A model generated the notes under the pieces. That model saw only the letters and a list, made by a program, of their open reading frames with translations. It had not been told where the DNA came from and made no database searches. From Acidicapsa acidisoli (lineage in GTDB: Bacteria > Acidobacteriota > Terriglobia > Terriglobales > Acidobacteriaceae): 64,000 nt of DNA. Shown here piece after piece: positions 41,081-50,569 of this stretch. The translations under genes and the position numbers were made by a program. Every line of letters starts with the position of its first letter. Within the stretch, counting starts at the first letter, position 1. The DNA lies in contig NZ_JAGSYI010000005.1 of the NCBI RefSeq assembly GCF_025685625.1, forward strand, positions 124,001 through 188,000, in the 5' to 3' direction.

Positions 41081-43909
41081 ATGAAATACGCCCACACGAC
41101 TCAGCAGGCAGTCACCTGGCTGGCCCTGGCCAGCATGATTTCGTCCACCGTAATCGCACAGCAGCCCGTACCGCCCGTGCCGCGCGCCGAAGCTACAGAG
41201 ATCGCGCTGCCGCTGCCGGAAGATCGCGGGGCCGCTGCGCTGGAGCAGAGCCTGAAGCGTCTCGGCACGTGGGCCAGCCTGATGATCATCATTGCTCATC
41301 CGGATGACGAGGACGGCTCGATGCTCACCTACGAAACGCGCGGCCACGGCGTGCGCGCCTCGCAACTGACGCTGACGCGCGGCGAAGGCGGCCAGAACGC
41401 GATTTCCGCCGACGCTTACGACGCGCTGGGCATCATTCGCACCAATGAATTGTTGCGGGCTGACCAGTTCTACGGCGTAAAGCAGTACTGGGGCACGGAG
41501 GCCGACTTCGGATTTTCCAAGACCAAGGAAGAGGCTTTTGCGCAGTGGGGACACGACCGCGTGCTTTACGACGCCGTGCTGGCGATTCGCCGCGAACGTC
41601 CATTGGTGCTGGTCTCGACTTTCGTCGGCGGCGTGACCGATGGCCACGGTCAGCATCAGGTTTCGGCGGCCATTGAACAGGAAGCATACCGCGCCGCAGG
41701 TGATCCCAAGGTATTTCCCGAGCAATTTGCCCTGGGCGTGAGACCATGGTCGCCCCGCGCAGTCTTTTCCAGGATGCCCTTCGCGCCTGTCTCTTCCAAG
41801 GGCATGTTCGACTACGCCACAGGCAAGTGGGCCCCGATGAAGTTCTACAACTACGTCACGCAGGAGTGGTCGGACAAGGAACTCTCGACCGATGTGGAGA
41901 TACCCACAGGATCGTATGACCCGGTGCTCGGCCGCAGCTATACGCAGATCGCACGCGAGGGGTGGGGCGAGCAGAAATCGCAGAATGGCGGCGGCAATCC
42001 TACGCTCTCCGACGGCGGCGAATCCGAATATCACCGCTGGGCGACGAGCGTGCAGGGGCTGAGCGGCGTTCAGAAGAGCTTTTTCGCCGGGATGCCGACC
42101 GGCATTGAGGGCCTTGCCTCGCTGGTCTCCGCGCCGCCCGATTGGCTGAAGAGCGGCCTCGCCGGTATCGCGACCCAGGTTGACGCGGCACAGAAGCAAT
42201 ATGTTGCCGCAAACCCCGAGGCGATAGCGCCAGTGCTCAAGGCAGGCTACCAGGCGACGCTTGCTCTGCGGCAGCGCGTCACGTCAAGTCAGATCCCTGG
42301 TCGCGAGCGCGATGACCTCATCGCCGAGTTGAACCTGAAGATGGAGCAATTCCAGCAGGCTCTCACCCAGTCCCTCGGACTGGACCTGCAAGCATTTACC
42401 ACCCGATCCACGAGCATCGGCGGAGGGCCATTCGGCGGCGGAATCGACGAAACCTCTCGCAGCGTCTCGCCGGGAGATCGCCTGGAAGTTCGCATTCACA
42501 CCGGGAATGCCACCAAGGCTGCCAAGCTGGAACGAGTCTGGCTCGAAAGCAGCGACGGCCATGGATGGACTTCGAAAGAGTCGGCGGCAAATGGCGTGGC
42601 GAATCCGGGCAGCGACGTGACTCTTGAAGCGCGCGTGCCGGAGGACGCAACGCCTACGGAGCCATATTTCACCCGGCCCAGCATTGAGCAGCCTTATTAC
42701 GACGTTTCGCGGCCAGAGTGGCGCGGGCGGTCTTTCGCTCCTTATCCGCTGACGGCGTGGGCCGAGTTCCGTTACGAAGGCGTTCCCATCCGGCTGGGGG
42801 AAGTGGTGCAGACCATGCAGCGCCAAGTGAGCGTGGGCGGCATCTTTGAACCGCTCGTCGTGACCCCGAAAATTGGAGTTCGAGTCTCTCCTGAGTCCCG
42901 GATTTTGCCTCTCGACGGCAGTCCGCTGCCAGTCCGGGTGACGGTGCATACCGAAGGCCCGGCTGACGGCGAGGTGCGTCTGAAAGTGCCGGAGGGCTGG
43001 ACCGCAACCCCGGCTGAGGCCGAGTTTCATCGCAAGGTCTTTGGCGATACGGCAGCGATGCTCTTTGAGGTCAAGCCTCCTGCGGGTTTGCAGGACTCCT
43101 CCTTCATGATTCAGGCGGAAGCCGAGTCCGACGGTCGCAAATACGAGAGCGGCTGGCAGTGGACGGGTCATGCCGGCCTGCGTCCCTACAATATGTACCG
43201 CAAGGCCGAGATCAAGACCCGCGCTGTCGATGTCAAGGTGGCTCCGGGACTGCGCGTCGGCTATGTCATGGGCACCGGTGACACCGTTCCGGAAGCGATG
43301 GAGGGGCTAGGAGTTACGCCGCATCTGCTGACCAGCAGCGATCTAATGTCAAGCGACCTGTCTGCGTGGGACGTCATCGTGCTGGGGATTCGCGCCTACT
43401 CGGCGCGCCCCGAACTTGGGATGGTTCAAAACCGGCTCGATGCATTCGTCGAAGGCGGCGGGACTTTGATCGTTCAATATCAGAGCGGCACCTTCCCTGC
43501 CCCGTTTTCGCTGGCCATGGGCCGCACTCCGGAGCGTGTTGTGGAGGAATCCGCACCGGTGAAGATCCTCGACCCGCAGAACAAGCTGCTGAGCTGGCCG
43601 AACCAGATCACCTCGCACGACTTCGATGGCTGGGTCGAAGAGCGCGGCCACTCCTTCCTCGATTCCTGGGATGCAGCCTACACACCGCTCACTGAGACCG
43701 CAGACGCAGGCCAGGATCCGCAGCGCGGAGGATTGCTCGTCGCACATCCGGGAAAAGGGACGTATGTCTACATGGCCTACGCGGTCTACCGCCAGCTTCC
43801 TGAACTGGTGCCTGGAGCGTACCGCCTGCTCGCTAATCTGTTAAGCGCGCCGAAGGCAGGCGCAACGGCATCGGGGTCTGTTCCCGCGACTGGCACCAAC
43901 GGACGTTGA
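41081..43909 (+). CDS. Exported PIG-L deacetylase fused to a C-terminal GATase1-like domain
   Basis: The protein has 942 residues with a signal peptide (QAVTWLALASMISSTVIAQ). Near the start is a PIG-L/LmbE deacetylase domain with the signature AHPDDEDGSM (His73, then PDDE), LTRGEGGQNAI and RTNELLRADQFY. These are zinc-dependent N-deacetylases of GlcNAc-type substrates. The middle (about residues 400-690) contains beta-sandwich segments with an EVRIHTGNA strand. The C-terminus (about 710-930) looks like a class I glutamine-amidotransferase/ThuA-like fold (VIVLGIRAYSARPEL, GGGTLIVQYQSG). It is secreted. The function could be deacetylation of extracellular amino sugars, which is inference. The ATG has only a weak ribosome site. 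Confidence 0.88.
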   Translation: MKYAHTTQQAVTWLALASMISSTVIAQQPVPPVPRAEATEIALPLPEDRGAAALEQSLKRLGTWASLMIIIAHPDDEDGSMLTYETRGHGVRASQLTLTRGEGGQNAISADAYDALGIIRTNELLRADQFYGVKQYWGTEADFGFSKTKEEAFAQWGHDRVLYDAVLAIRRERPLVLVSTFVGGVTDGHGQHQVSAAIEQEAYRAAGDPKVFPEQFALGVRPWSPRAVFSRMPFAPVSSKGMFDYATGKWAPMKFYNYVTQEWSDKELSTDVEIPTGSYDPVLGRSYTQIAREGWGEQKSQNGGGNPTLSDGGESEYHRWATSVQGLSGVQKSFFAGMPTGIEGLASLVSAPPDWLKSGLAGIATQVDAAQKQYVAANPEAIAPVLKAGYQATLALRQRVTSSQIPGRERDDLIAELNLKMEQFQQALTQSLGLDLQAFTTRSTSIGGGPFGGGIDETSRSVSPGDRLEVRIHTGNATKAAKLERVWLESSDGHGWTSKESAANGVANPGSDVTLEARVPEDATPTEPYFTRPSIEQPYYDVSRPEWRGRSFAPYPLTAWAEFRYEGVPIRLGEVVQTMQRQVSVGGIFEPLVVTPKIGVRVSPESRILPLDGSPLPVRVTVHTEGPADGEVRLKVPEGWTATPAEAEFHRKVFGDTAAMLFEVKPPAGLQDSSFMIQAEAESDGRKYESGWQWTGHAGLRPYNMYRKAEIKTRAVDVKVAPGLRVGYVMGTGDTVPEAMEGLGVTPHLLTSSDLMSSDLSAWDVIVLGIRAYSARPELGMVQNRLDAFVEGGGTLIVQYQSGTFPAPFSLAMGRTPERVVEESAPVKILDPQNKLLSWPNQITSHDFDGWVEERGHSFLDSWDAAYTPLTETADAGQDPQRGGLLVAHPGKGTYVYMAYAVYRQLPELVPGAYRLLANLLSAPKAGATASGSVPATGTNGR

Positions 43910-43915
43910 ATCAAA

Positions 43916-43952
43916 TCGATGAATTATCGCTTTATTCGCGATAATTCATCGA
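43916..43952. terminator. Perfect 15-bp stem-loop after the PIG-L gene
   Basis: TCGATGAATTATCGC (43916-43930) and its exact complement (43938-43952) are separated by TTTATTC. It starts 7 bases after the stop codon. No T-tract follows, so it may be a processing or stability element or an operator as much as a terminator. Confidence 0.6.
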
Positions 43953-44293
43953 ACTGCAACATTCAGTACTTCCAAGCCACAAATTAACGCAAATGAAATA
44001 CGCGTTCGACCGTGATTCGTTAAATATTCATACAACTCTGACATCCTCAATTGGGATTCCGCACTTGGAACGGGAAAGTAATTCTGCTTCTCGCTCGGCA
44101 CAAGTCGAGAACTCGTGCCCGGGAAATCAGAACTCTTTAGTTTTTAGTAGGTTATGCGTCCTCATCCCCCGGATGGCGCCGAAAAGGGCAGGAAAACAGA
44201 CATGGAGCGAGGCTTCCTCATCTCTTCCACGAACTCGTTTACTCAGGCGTGCACCTTGCCGATTTCATCACGCATTCAATTCAGAGAGGCTCA
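43953..44293. other. Intergenic region upstream of the porin, no gene seen
   Basis: This 341-bp stretch has only short frames without ribosome sites. It ends with AGAGAGG just before ATG 44294 and probably holds the porin promoter. No strong element stands out. Confidence 0.4.
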
Positions 44294-46150
44294 ATGAACA
44301 TCAAGACAAAAGCAATCGCTGCGGTAATCCTGGCAGCGGGATTCACTTCGTTTTACGCCAATGCGGCTGACCCCGCGCCAGCTCCGGCCGATAAGAAACA
44401 TGCGAAGCACGTGGCCAAACCTAAGCCGGTTCCTCCAGCAACTGCGGCAGAGTTGGAAGAACTGAAGCGGGAGATGGAGACACAGATCAACACGCTCAAA
44501 GAGCAGCTCTCCGACCGCGACGCGCAGCTGAAGCAGGCGCAGGATGCGGCCGCTGCCGCACAGGCAACTGCGGCTCGCGCCGAGGCAGCAGCCAATTCGC
44601 AGCAGCAGGCGGTGACAGAGAATGCTAACGCAGTTTCGACGCTCAATTCGACCGTAACCGATCTCAAGTCGAACCAGGCCAGCCTTGTCACCACCGTCCA
44701 GGACGGTCAGGCCCAGGTCAAGAAGGCAATTGAGAATCCAGACACACTGCATTTCAAGGGCATCACGATTTCGCCCACGGGCAGCTTCGTGGCGGCCGAA
44801 ACCGTGTGGCGTCAGGGAGCCACGGGCGGTGATATCAACACTCCGTTCACCGGTGTTCCGCTTCAATATTCCGACGATGCGCAGATGAGTGAGTTCCAGG
44901 GTACGGGCCGTCAGTCGCGTATCGCACTCCGTGCAACCGGCAAGCTCGACTCCATGACGATGACCGGCTACTACGAAGCGGACTGGCTCGGCACAGGCAT
45001 CACCTCGAACAACAACCAGTCCAACAGCTACGTACTACGCCAGCGGCAGCTCTGGGCGGATGCTCTCCTGAAGAACGGTTGGGATTTCTCTGGCGGTCAG
45101 GGTTGGTCCCTGGCGACTGAGACCACCCAGGGCCTGACGAGAGGAAGCGAAATTCTTCCGGCGACGATCGACCCCCAGTACGAAGCTGGCTTCGTATGGA
45201 CCCGCCAGTACAGCTTCCGCGTGAGCAAGGACTTCAACCACAAGTTCTTCATCGGCGCCTCGGCTGAAAATGCAGAAACCCTGAACCCCGCAGGCAGCGG
45301 CCTCCCGACGAACCTGCTCATCGGCTCCGCCGGTGTCAGCGGCGGCCTCTACAACGCCACGGCAAACTACTCCTTCAACTTCGCTCCCGACTTTGTCGGC
45401 AAGATCGCCTTTGAGCCCGGCTGGGGTCACTGGGAAGTCTTCGGCATCAGCCGCTTCTTCCGCGACCGCATCTATCCGAACGAAACCTGCACCACCTCCG
45501 CCAGCGGCACCACGACGTGCACCAACGCGACTGGCGCCTTTAACGACGTTGTTCCCGGCGGCGGCATCGGCGGCGGCTTCCGCGCTCCGCTGGCCAACAA
45601 GAAGATCTCCATCGGCCTCAAGGGTCTGTATGGCAAGGGCGTAGGCCGCTATGGCTCCTCCACCATTGCCGACATCACCCTGCGGCCGGATGCCATCATC
45701 GATCCGCTGAAGGCCTTCTCGGCCCTCAGCACCGTGGAGCTGACCCCCACGCCGCGCCTGATGATTTATCTGAACTACGGCGGCGATTACGTCTATCGCG
45801 ACTACTACGGCAAAGAGGGTTATGGTTCGCCCCTCACCAGCATGACCGGTTGCAACGTGGAACCAACGCCCACCACGGCGGCGGCGGGAGCCTACGGCGG
45901 CGGCGGCACCGGGTTCGACCCGTCTACCCCAGCCAGCTGCGGCAATCAGAACAAGGACGTGCAGGAGTTCACCGCAGGCACGTGGTACGACATCTACCGC
46001 GGACCCATGGGCCGTATGCGCTATGGCCTTCAGTACAGCCGCTTTGAGCGCGACCTCTGGTCTGGCGCGGGCGGAACAACCAACCCCGGCGGCGGAGCGA
46101 ACGGCATCGACAACATGTTCTGGACCAGCTTCCGCTACTACCTGCCGTAA
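44294..46150 (+). CDS. Outer-membrane porin with N-terminal coiled coil
   Basis: The protein has 618 residues. A Sec signal (MNIKTKAIAAVILAAGFTSF, cleaved after ANA) is followed by a Pro/Lys-rich linker, then a coiled coil of about 80 residues (ELKREMETQINTLKEQLSDR, then Ala-rich heptads to about residue 125), then a long beta-rich region of amphipathic strands ending in aromatic SFRYYLP. The layout resembles periplasm-spanning coiled coil plus outer-membrane barrel proteins. Its transported solute is unknown. It has an own ATG with AGAGAGG upstream and a clear terminator downstream. It is flanked by PIG-L and GH9 genes, but is on the plus strand and separately transcribed. Confidence 0.8.
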   Translation: MNIKTKAIAAVILAAGFTSFYANAADPAPAPADKKHAKHVAKPKPVPPATAAELEELKREMETQINTLKEQLSDRDAQLKQAQDAAAAAQATAARAEAAANSQQQAVTENANAVSTLNSTVTDLKSNQASLVTTVQDGQAQVKKAIENPDTLHFKGITISPTGSFVAAETVWRQGATGGDINTPFTGVPLQYSDDAQMSEFQGTGRQSRIALRATGKLDSMTMTGYYEADWLGTGITSNNNQSNSYVLRQRQLWADALLKNGWDFSGGQGWSLATETTQGLTRGSEILPATIDPQYEAGFVWTRQYSFRVSKDFNHKFFIGASAENAETLNPAGSGLPTNLLIGSAGVSGGLYNATANYSFNFAPDFVGKIAFEPGWGHWEVFGISRFFRDRIYPNETCTTSASGTTTCTNATGAFNDVVPGGGIGGGFRAPLANKKISIGLKGLYGKGVGRYGSSTIADITLRPDAIIDPLKAFSALSTVELTPTPRLMIYLNYGGDYVYRDYYGKEGYGSPLTSMTGCNVEPTPTTAAAGAYGGGGTGFDPSTPASCGNQNKDVQEFTAGTWYDIYRGPMGRMRYGLQYSRFERDLWSGAGGTTNPGGGANGIDNMFWTSFRYYLP

Positions 46151-46173
46151 GCTGCTTCCAACCCAAACTCGAA

Positions 46174-46207
46174 AGGGGCGCTCGATACAGAGCGCCCCTC
46201 CTCTTTT
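46174..46207 (+). terminator. Intrinsic terminator of the porin gene
   Basis: A perfect 10-bp stem AGGGGCGCTC / GAGCGCCCCT (46174-46183 and 46190-46199) with a 6-base loop is followed by CCTCTTTT. It lies 23 bases after the stop. Confidence 0.85.
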
Positions 46208-46264
46208 GTGCGCGAAAACAAAGCCCCCGGTCAACGATCTTCAGCCGAACTCGCCTCCGAATCC

Positions 46265-48049
46265 TCAGCTTACCTGCGCATTCGCGCCCGCGAGGAGAAA
46301 TACCAGCGGAGCATTCCAGTTGATGGCGACTTCGTTGAGTGAGTAAGCCCGTTGATCGTCCATCCACATCCGCATCGGCGGCAGGGTCGGCAGGGTCTTC
46401 GCCGCCTCGTCTCCTGGCCGGGCGTTGGGTCCGCCGGACATCAGTCCCGGCCACGGCGCTGTAATATCGTCGGCCGCGCTGGGACGATGATGCGGATGTT
46501 GAAACGGATTGGTTCCGACCTGGGTGACCCACGAGACGGCGAAGCAGTTGCGACCGAGCACGTAATGCACATTACCGAGCGCTGCCTCCACCGCTGCAGG
46601 TTCGTGCTGAAAATGATCCGCGATGAGCAACAGGAGCGACTGGTTGGCAGCCACGGAGTTTGAGCCCCAAATATAGTCGGTCAGCGCCATAGTATTTCCG
46701 TAACCGCTGAGCTTCCTCCGCTCGACGAGTTCCTGCGCTGCCTTTGCCGTCTGCTTACGGATACGCTCTTTCAGCGGCTCCGAACCTTTCCGATCCGCGA
46801 GAGCGTAGGTCCAGTAGGCCATCGGAGCGACGTAAACCCAATATGGCGCTTTGATGGCGCTCTCGGGTGCTTGCGCCGCAACTCCGTCAAGAAAGGCCAG
46901 CTCATATTGCCGCTCACCGGTCGTCCGCCACAGCTCGGCAGAGGCCCAGAATATCTCGTCATGACAGTGCTCGTCGCCATACTCACCGGTGCCAACCCCT
47001 GGAGGATTGGTAAACGTCACATCCGGGTTTGCGACAGCCCAGCTCCAGGCTCGTTTGGAAGCCGCGAGGCAGCGGGCCGAAAAAGATGCGTCATACTCCG
47101 AGTAGCAGCGGGCTGCAATGGCCATCACCGCCGCGAGGTCAGCGGTAGCGCATGTATTTTTGTACGGGGACGCCCCGGTGCCGATGATGTAGCTGGTCAG
47201 ATCGTCGCGCTCCGGCATGATGAAGGCGCAGAACTGCTCACTCGTCTGTTTATGCCAGACTCCGCCATCGTCATCCTGCAGGGATAGCATCCACTCCAGG
47301 TTCCAACGCACCTCGGCGAGGTAATCGGGCAACTTGACGCCGTATTGCTTGACGGAATTCGGAAGATCGAGAGAAAGGTTGCGTAGGATTTGCGGATAAA
47401 GCTCCCAGGCCCAGAGAAGCGTGCCGCAGGTGATGCCGCTGTTGACGATGTACCGGCCATAGTCGCCTGCGTCGTGCCATCCGCCGTGATTCACGACGGT
47501 GCCCTTGCGTCCGGAACTCGGGTGGTACGCGCCGGACAGGTGGCAAGCCGGATGACTGTACCCACCACCAAGATCGACAGCGCACCCGCATCGCTGCCCA
47601 TAAAAAGCCCGCATGGAGAGCCTCAGCGGCTCACGATAAATATCTTTTCCTATGGAAAATGGGTCGCTACGCTGGCCTTGCGCCACCAGCCGGTATATGC
47701 CTGGCGTAGTCAGCCGGGAGAAATCGGCGCGCACCACCCGATCGCTTGAGGCCGCATCTAAAATCGGCGCGGAGAGAGTGCCATTCAATACGGGAGACGC
47801 GACCTGCGCTGGCATATTCTCGGGCACAATCTGAAAGGAACTGTCGCCGCCGTGTTGGACGGGCAGAGTCGCAACTTTTTCAGCTCCGGGCAGATAGCCG
47901 GCCTGGTTCAATGCAAACAGCCGTGGGGATGCTCCGCCCTGCGCGGAGAAGCTTGATGGACACGCAAATGCGTCCTTTTCGGAAACTTTGTCAAAAGCCG
48001 CCGCAACAGCAGAAAGGCTCGCAAATTTCAAGACAGCTCGGCGATTCAT
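46265..48049 (-). CDS. GH9 family glycoside hydrolase, Tat-type signal
   Basis: The protein has 594 residues. The N-terminus (MNRRAVLKFASLSAVAAAF) is a likely twin-arginine signal. An N-terminal Ig-like domain (about 42-130; FALNQAGYLPGAEKVATLPV) precedes the catalytic barrel: the Asp pair in GGWHDAGDYGRYIVN (Asp193, Asp196) and the acid Glu573 in YSLNEVAINWNAPL, with HPHHRPSAAD before it. GH9 members are mostly endo-glucanases, but one branch consists of exo-beta-D-glucosaminidases. Because glucosamine-6-phosphate deaminase lies directly upstream, I favour the glucosaminidase role. It is the last gene of the 13.6-kb minus-strand locus. Confidence 0.9.
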   Translation of the reverse strand: MNRRAVLKFASLSAVAAAFDKVSEKDAFACPSSFSAQGGASPRLFALNQAGYLPGAEKVATLPVQHGGDSSFQIVPENMPAQVASPVLNGTLSAPILDAASSDRVVRADFSRLTTPGIYRLVAQGQRSDPFSIGKDIYREPLRLSMRAFYGQRCGCAVDLGGGYSHPACHLSGAYHPSSGRKGTVVNHGGWHDAGDYGRYIVNSGITCGTLLWAWELYPQILRNLSLDLPNSVKQYGVKLPDYLAEVRWNLEWMLSLQDDDGGVWHKQTSEQFCAFIMPERDDLTSYIIGTGASPYKNTCATADLAAVMAIAARCYSEYDASFSARCLAASKRAWSWAVANPDVTFTNPPGVGTGEYGDEHCHDEIFWASAELWRTTGERQYELAFLDGVAAQAPESAIKAPYWVYVAPMAYWTYALADRKGSEPLKERIRKQTAKAAQELVERRKLSGYGNTMALTDYIWGSNSVAANQSLLLLIADHFQHEPAAVEAALGNVHYVLGRNCFAVSWVTQVGTNPFQHPHHRPSAADDITAPWPGLMSGGPNARPGDEAAKTLPTLPPMRMWMDDQRAYSLNEVAINWNAPLVFLLAGANAQVS

Positions 48050-48163
48050 CGCCTCATCTTACGATATCCCGCACTTACCTTTCAGGAGGCCCATGCAAGA
48101 ACTCCAATGCTTCTCAATTCGGGAGAAAGAGTTTGGTAGGCATACTGCGGTCCTATCCCCCTG

Positions 48164-48955
48164 TCACTCTGCTTCCTCAAATTCCAGAAGTCCATTCAAT
48201 TCTGCTGCGGACTCCTTGTCCAGATACACGGTGGCATCAGGATGAGTGCGCAGAATGGAAGCTGGACAATCCGTTGAGATTGGGCCTTCGAGAGCTAACC
48301 GCATGATTTTAGCTTTCCGGCTACCAGGTACAGACCCTATCAAGGTGGGAACTCGAAACAATGCTGGAATTGTGAGAGTCATGGCGACCGTCGGAACCTC
48401 GTCAAGGCTCCTGAACCATCCTTCCGCGAACTGCTGTTCCCGGCATAACTCGTCAAGATGTACTACTTTCATATCGACTGGATCGTCAAAGCGCGCCTCG
48501 GCAGGATCGTTAAACGCCAAATGACCATTCTCTCCAACACCCATCAGACATAAACTTGGATTGGTTGATTGAATGTTGCCTATATACTCCCGGCACACAT
48601 CTTGAATATCCGGCGCAGTGCCATCTATCTCGAGGAACTCCTTCATTTGCACCTTGCTCGTCAAATTCTCCCGCAGATAGCGGCGAAACGAAGCTGGGTG
48701 ATCCGAAGACATCCCAACATACTCATCCAAATGGAAGCCTTTGATTTGCGACCAGGGCACATCAGCCATGGTCAGTGCATGGAGAGTATCGAGCTGGGAT
48801 GCCCCTGTGGCAAAGATAACTCCGATCGTTGCTTCGAGACGCCTTAGCTCGTTCAGCTTCTCGGCTGCAGCCTGGGCCGCGGCCTCACCTGCGGCTCGAC
48901 CGTTTTCGTGGACCTCTAGCTTCAAGTTCCCAACCTTAAAACGCTTCGTTTTCAC
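48164..48955 (-). CDS. nagB: Glucosamine-6-phosphate deaminase
   Basis: The protein has 263 residues, close to the normal 266. The signature HLDEYVGM (His75, Asp77) and the catalytic loop GVGENGHLAFNDP are intact, as are TGASQLDTLHAL (phosphate loop). It converts glucosamine 6-phosphate to fructose 6-phosphate and ammonia in the cytoplasm. GTG 48955 is preceded by AAGGAAA. The longer frame to 49030 overlaps the MFS gene end and has no ribosome site. It follows the MFS gene by 71 bases and precedes GH9 by 114, anchoring the locus to amino-sugar metabolism. No nagA or glucosamine kinase is present. Confidence 0.93.
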   Translation of the reverse strand: MKTKRFKVGNLKLEVHENGRAAGEAAAQAAAEKLNELRRLEATIGVIFATGASQLDTLHALTMADVPWSQIKGFHLDEYVGMSSDHPASFRRYLRENLTSKVQMKEFLEIDGTAPDIQDVCREYIGNIQSTNPSLCLMGVGENGHLAFNDPAEARFDDPVDMKVVHLDELCREQQFAEGWFRSLDEVPTVAMTLTIPALFRVPTLIGSVPGSRKAKIMRLALEGPISTDCPASILRTHPDATVYLDKESAAELNGLLEFEEAE

Positions 48956-49026
48956 GTGAGTTTCCTTCGTATGCCCTTCTTGGAATTTGATATCAGTTAC
49001 TTCTCGCTTACTGCGACCTACAACCC

Positions 49027-50331
49027 TCATTGGACCGTTTCTTTATATGGGCGAATCAAGAGAAAGATACAGACCGTTGCCAAGACAGGCAGCAGGCCTG
49101 CAACCAGGAATGCGGGGCCATACGATACCTTGTCCACCAGGATTCCAACGGCGAAAGTGAACCCCGCACCGACGAGACCTGCCGCAAAACCGCTAAAGCC
49201 TGTCACGGTAGCGACAAGATCCTGCGGGAAAAGATCCGATGGTAAGGTCAGGCCCATCGTGGACCAGCTCGCGTAACCCCACAAGGCAAAGCAAATCAGC
49301 GCTAATGCTGAATACACATTATGAACATGAGCGGCAGGGATGCCAGCGAGAACCGGCAAGCAACTAATCGCGCATACCCATTTCCTGGCGCTTACTACAG
49401 ACATGCCACGGCGAATGCAGTAACCCGAGATTAGCCCCCCAGTAAAGTTTCCAAGATCGGCCGCAACAAACGGTATCCACGCAAATAACGCGATTCGCTG
49501 CAGACTGAAACCGCGAGCATCGCTTAAATACTGCGGAAGCCAAAAGACATAAAACCACCAGATTGGATCGGTAAGTGCGCGACCCAAAACGACACCCCAA
49601 CAATTCGGATTCTTTGCCAGGGAAATCCACCTTGCAAGGCCCTGGTGTTCAGACTTGATAGGTGTATCCTGACCGGCGCGGATAAGGGAAACTTCCTCCT
49701 CTGTCACCCGCGTATGACGATCAAGCGGCTGATAGATGCGCAGCCATACGATCAGCCACACAAGCCCGAGGACACCGGAAAAGACAAATGACCATCGCCA
49801 CCCAAACATAATGGCAATCCAGGGAATAATCAGGGCTGCCAACGCCCCTCCGACGCTGGAACCGCTGTCGAAAATAGCAACCGCTGTGCTGCGCTCCGCG
49901 CTCGGAAACCATTCGGCTACGGTCTTGCTAGCCCCCGGCCAGTTGAGCCCCTCACCTATCCCGAGGGCAAAGCGAAAAATACTGAAACTGAAAACAGAAT
50001 GCGCAAAGCCCGTAAAGATATTCACCAGAGACCACAGGCCAGCGGCCAGCGCGAGGCCAAGCCGTGTTCCTATCTTGTCGAGGAAAATGCCGCCGAGGAG
50101 CCATGTAACCGCATACGAGATTTGAAACGCACCAAGGATTTTCCCGATATCCGTATGAGTAAGGTGATACTCGCTCGCGATCATCGGCGATAACACGGAA
50201 AAAGTCTGGCGGCTAAGGTAATTTGTAACGGTCGAAAAAAACAAAGTCCAGACAATCCACCAGCGCGTCTTGCTCTGTTTACGATCTTTCTTTACTAACT
50301 GCGGACTCGACGTGGACACATTTGTAAACAA
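49027..50331 (-). CDS. MFS transporter, ExuT/hexuronate-glucarate-like
   Basis: The protein has 434 residues with about twelve spans. ACS-type signals include WWIVWTLFFSTVTNYLSRQTF, the GIGEGLNWPGASKTVAEWFP segment (span 4, cut) and VTEEEVSLIRAGQ in the central loop, as in hexuronate and N-acetylhexosamine-type transporters. The start is TTG 50331, preceded by AGGAG at 8 bases. There is no usable ATG near. It lies between the TIM-barrel gene and nagB and would import the sugar released in the periplasm, probably glucosamine or an oxidised derivative, which is inference. Confidence 0.88.
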   Translation of the reverse strand: MFTNVSTSSPQLVKKDRKQSKTRWWIVWTLFFSTVTNYLSRQTFSVLSPMIASEYHLTHTDIGKILGAFQISYAVTWLLGGIFLDKIGTRLGLALAAGLWSLVNIFTGFAHSVFSFSIFRFALGIGEGLNWPGASKTVAEWFPSAERSTAVAIFDSGSSVGGALAALIIPWIAIMFGWRWSFVFSGVLGLVWLIVWLRIYQPLDRHTRVTEEEVSLIRAGQDTPIKSEHQGLARWISLAKNPNCWGVVLGRALTDPIWWFYVFWLPQYLSDARGFSLQRIALFAWIPFVAADLGNFTGGLISGYCIRRGMSVVSARKWVCAISCLPVLAGIPAAHVHNVYSALALICFALWGYASWSTMGLTLPSDLFPQDLVATVTGFSGFAAGLVGAGFTFAVGILVDKVSYGPAFLVAGLLPVLATVCIFLLIRPYKETVQ

Positions 50332-50431
50332 AGGCCATTCTCCTGAACGACTGAGCAGAGGCTCCCTAATGATAGATTGCGGTGACTCCTATAGCTACTG
50401 CGGAAGCTGGTTGCGACACCACATCTTTCCG

Positions 50432-50471
50432 CCGGCAGATGTTCAGCACTTTCGCGCCAGACATCTGCCGG
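50432..50471. promoter_or_regulatory. Inverted repeat between the TIM-barrel and MFS genes
   Basis: CCGGCAGATGT (50432-50442) pairs perfectly with ACATCTGCCGG (50461-50471) across an 18-base loop. Flanking bases extend the pairing imperfectly (ATCTTTCC against GGAAGGTGAT). It lies between the stop of the TIM-barrel gene and the MFS start, and could be an intercistronic stabiliser or an attenuator. Confidence 0.5.
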
Positions 50472-50569
50472 TTGGAAGGTGATATCTCTCCATCAGATGC
50501 ATACATCTTGCATCCAATCAAGACCTGTCCAGCGAAAGAACGGCCCTCGAACGCAATCATATGAATTGC

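Noticed and set aside
43916-43952. The hairpin as a clear intrinsic terminator.
   Set aside because: There is no T-tract, so I left it as a stem-loop of uncertain role.
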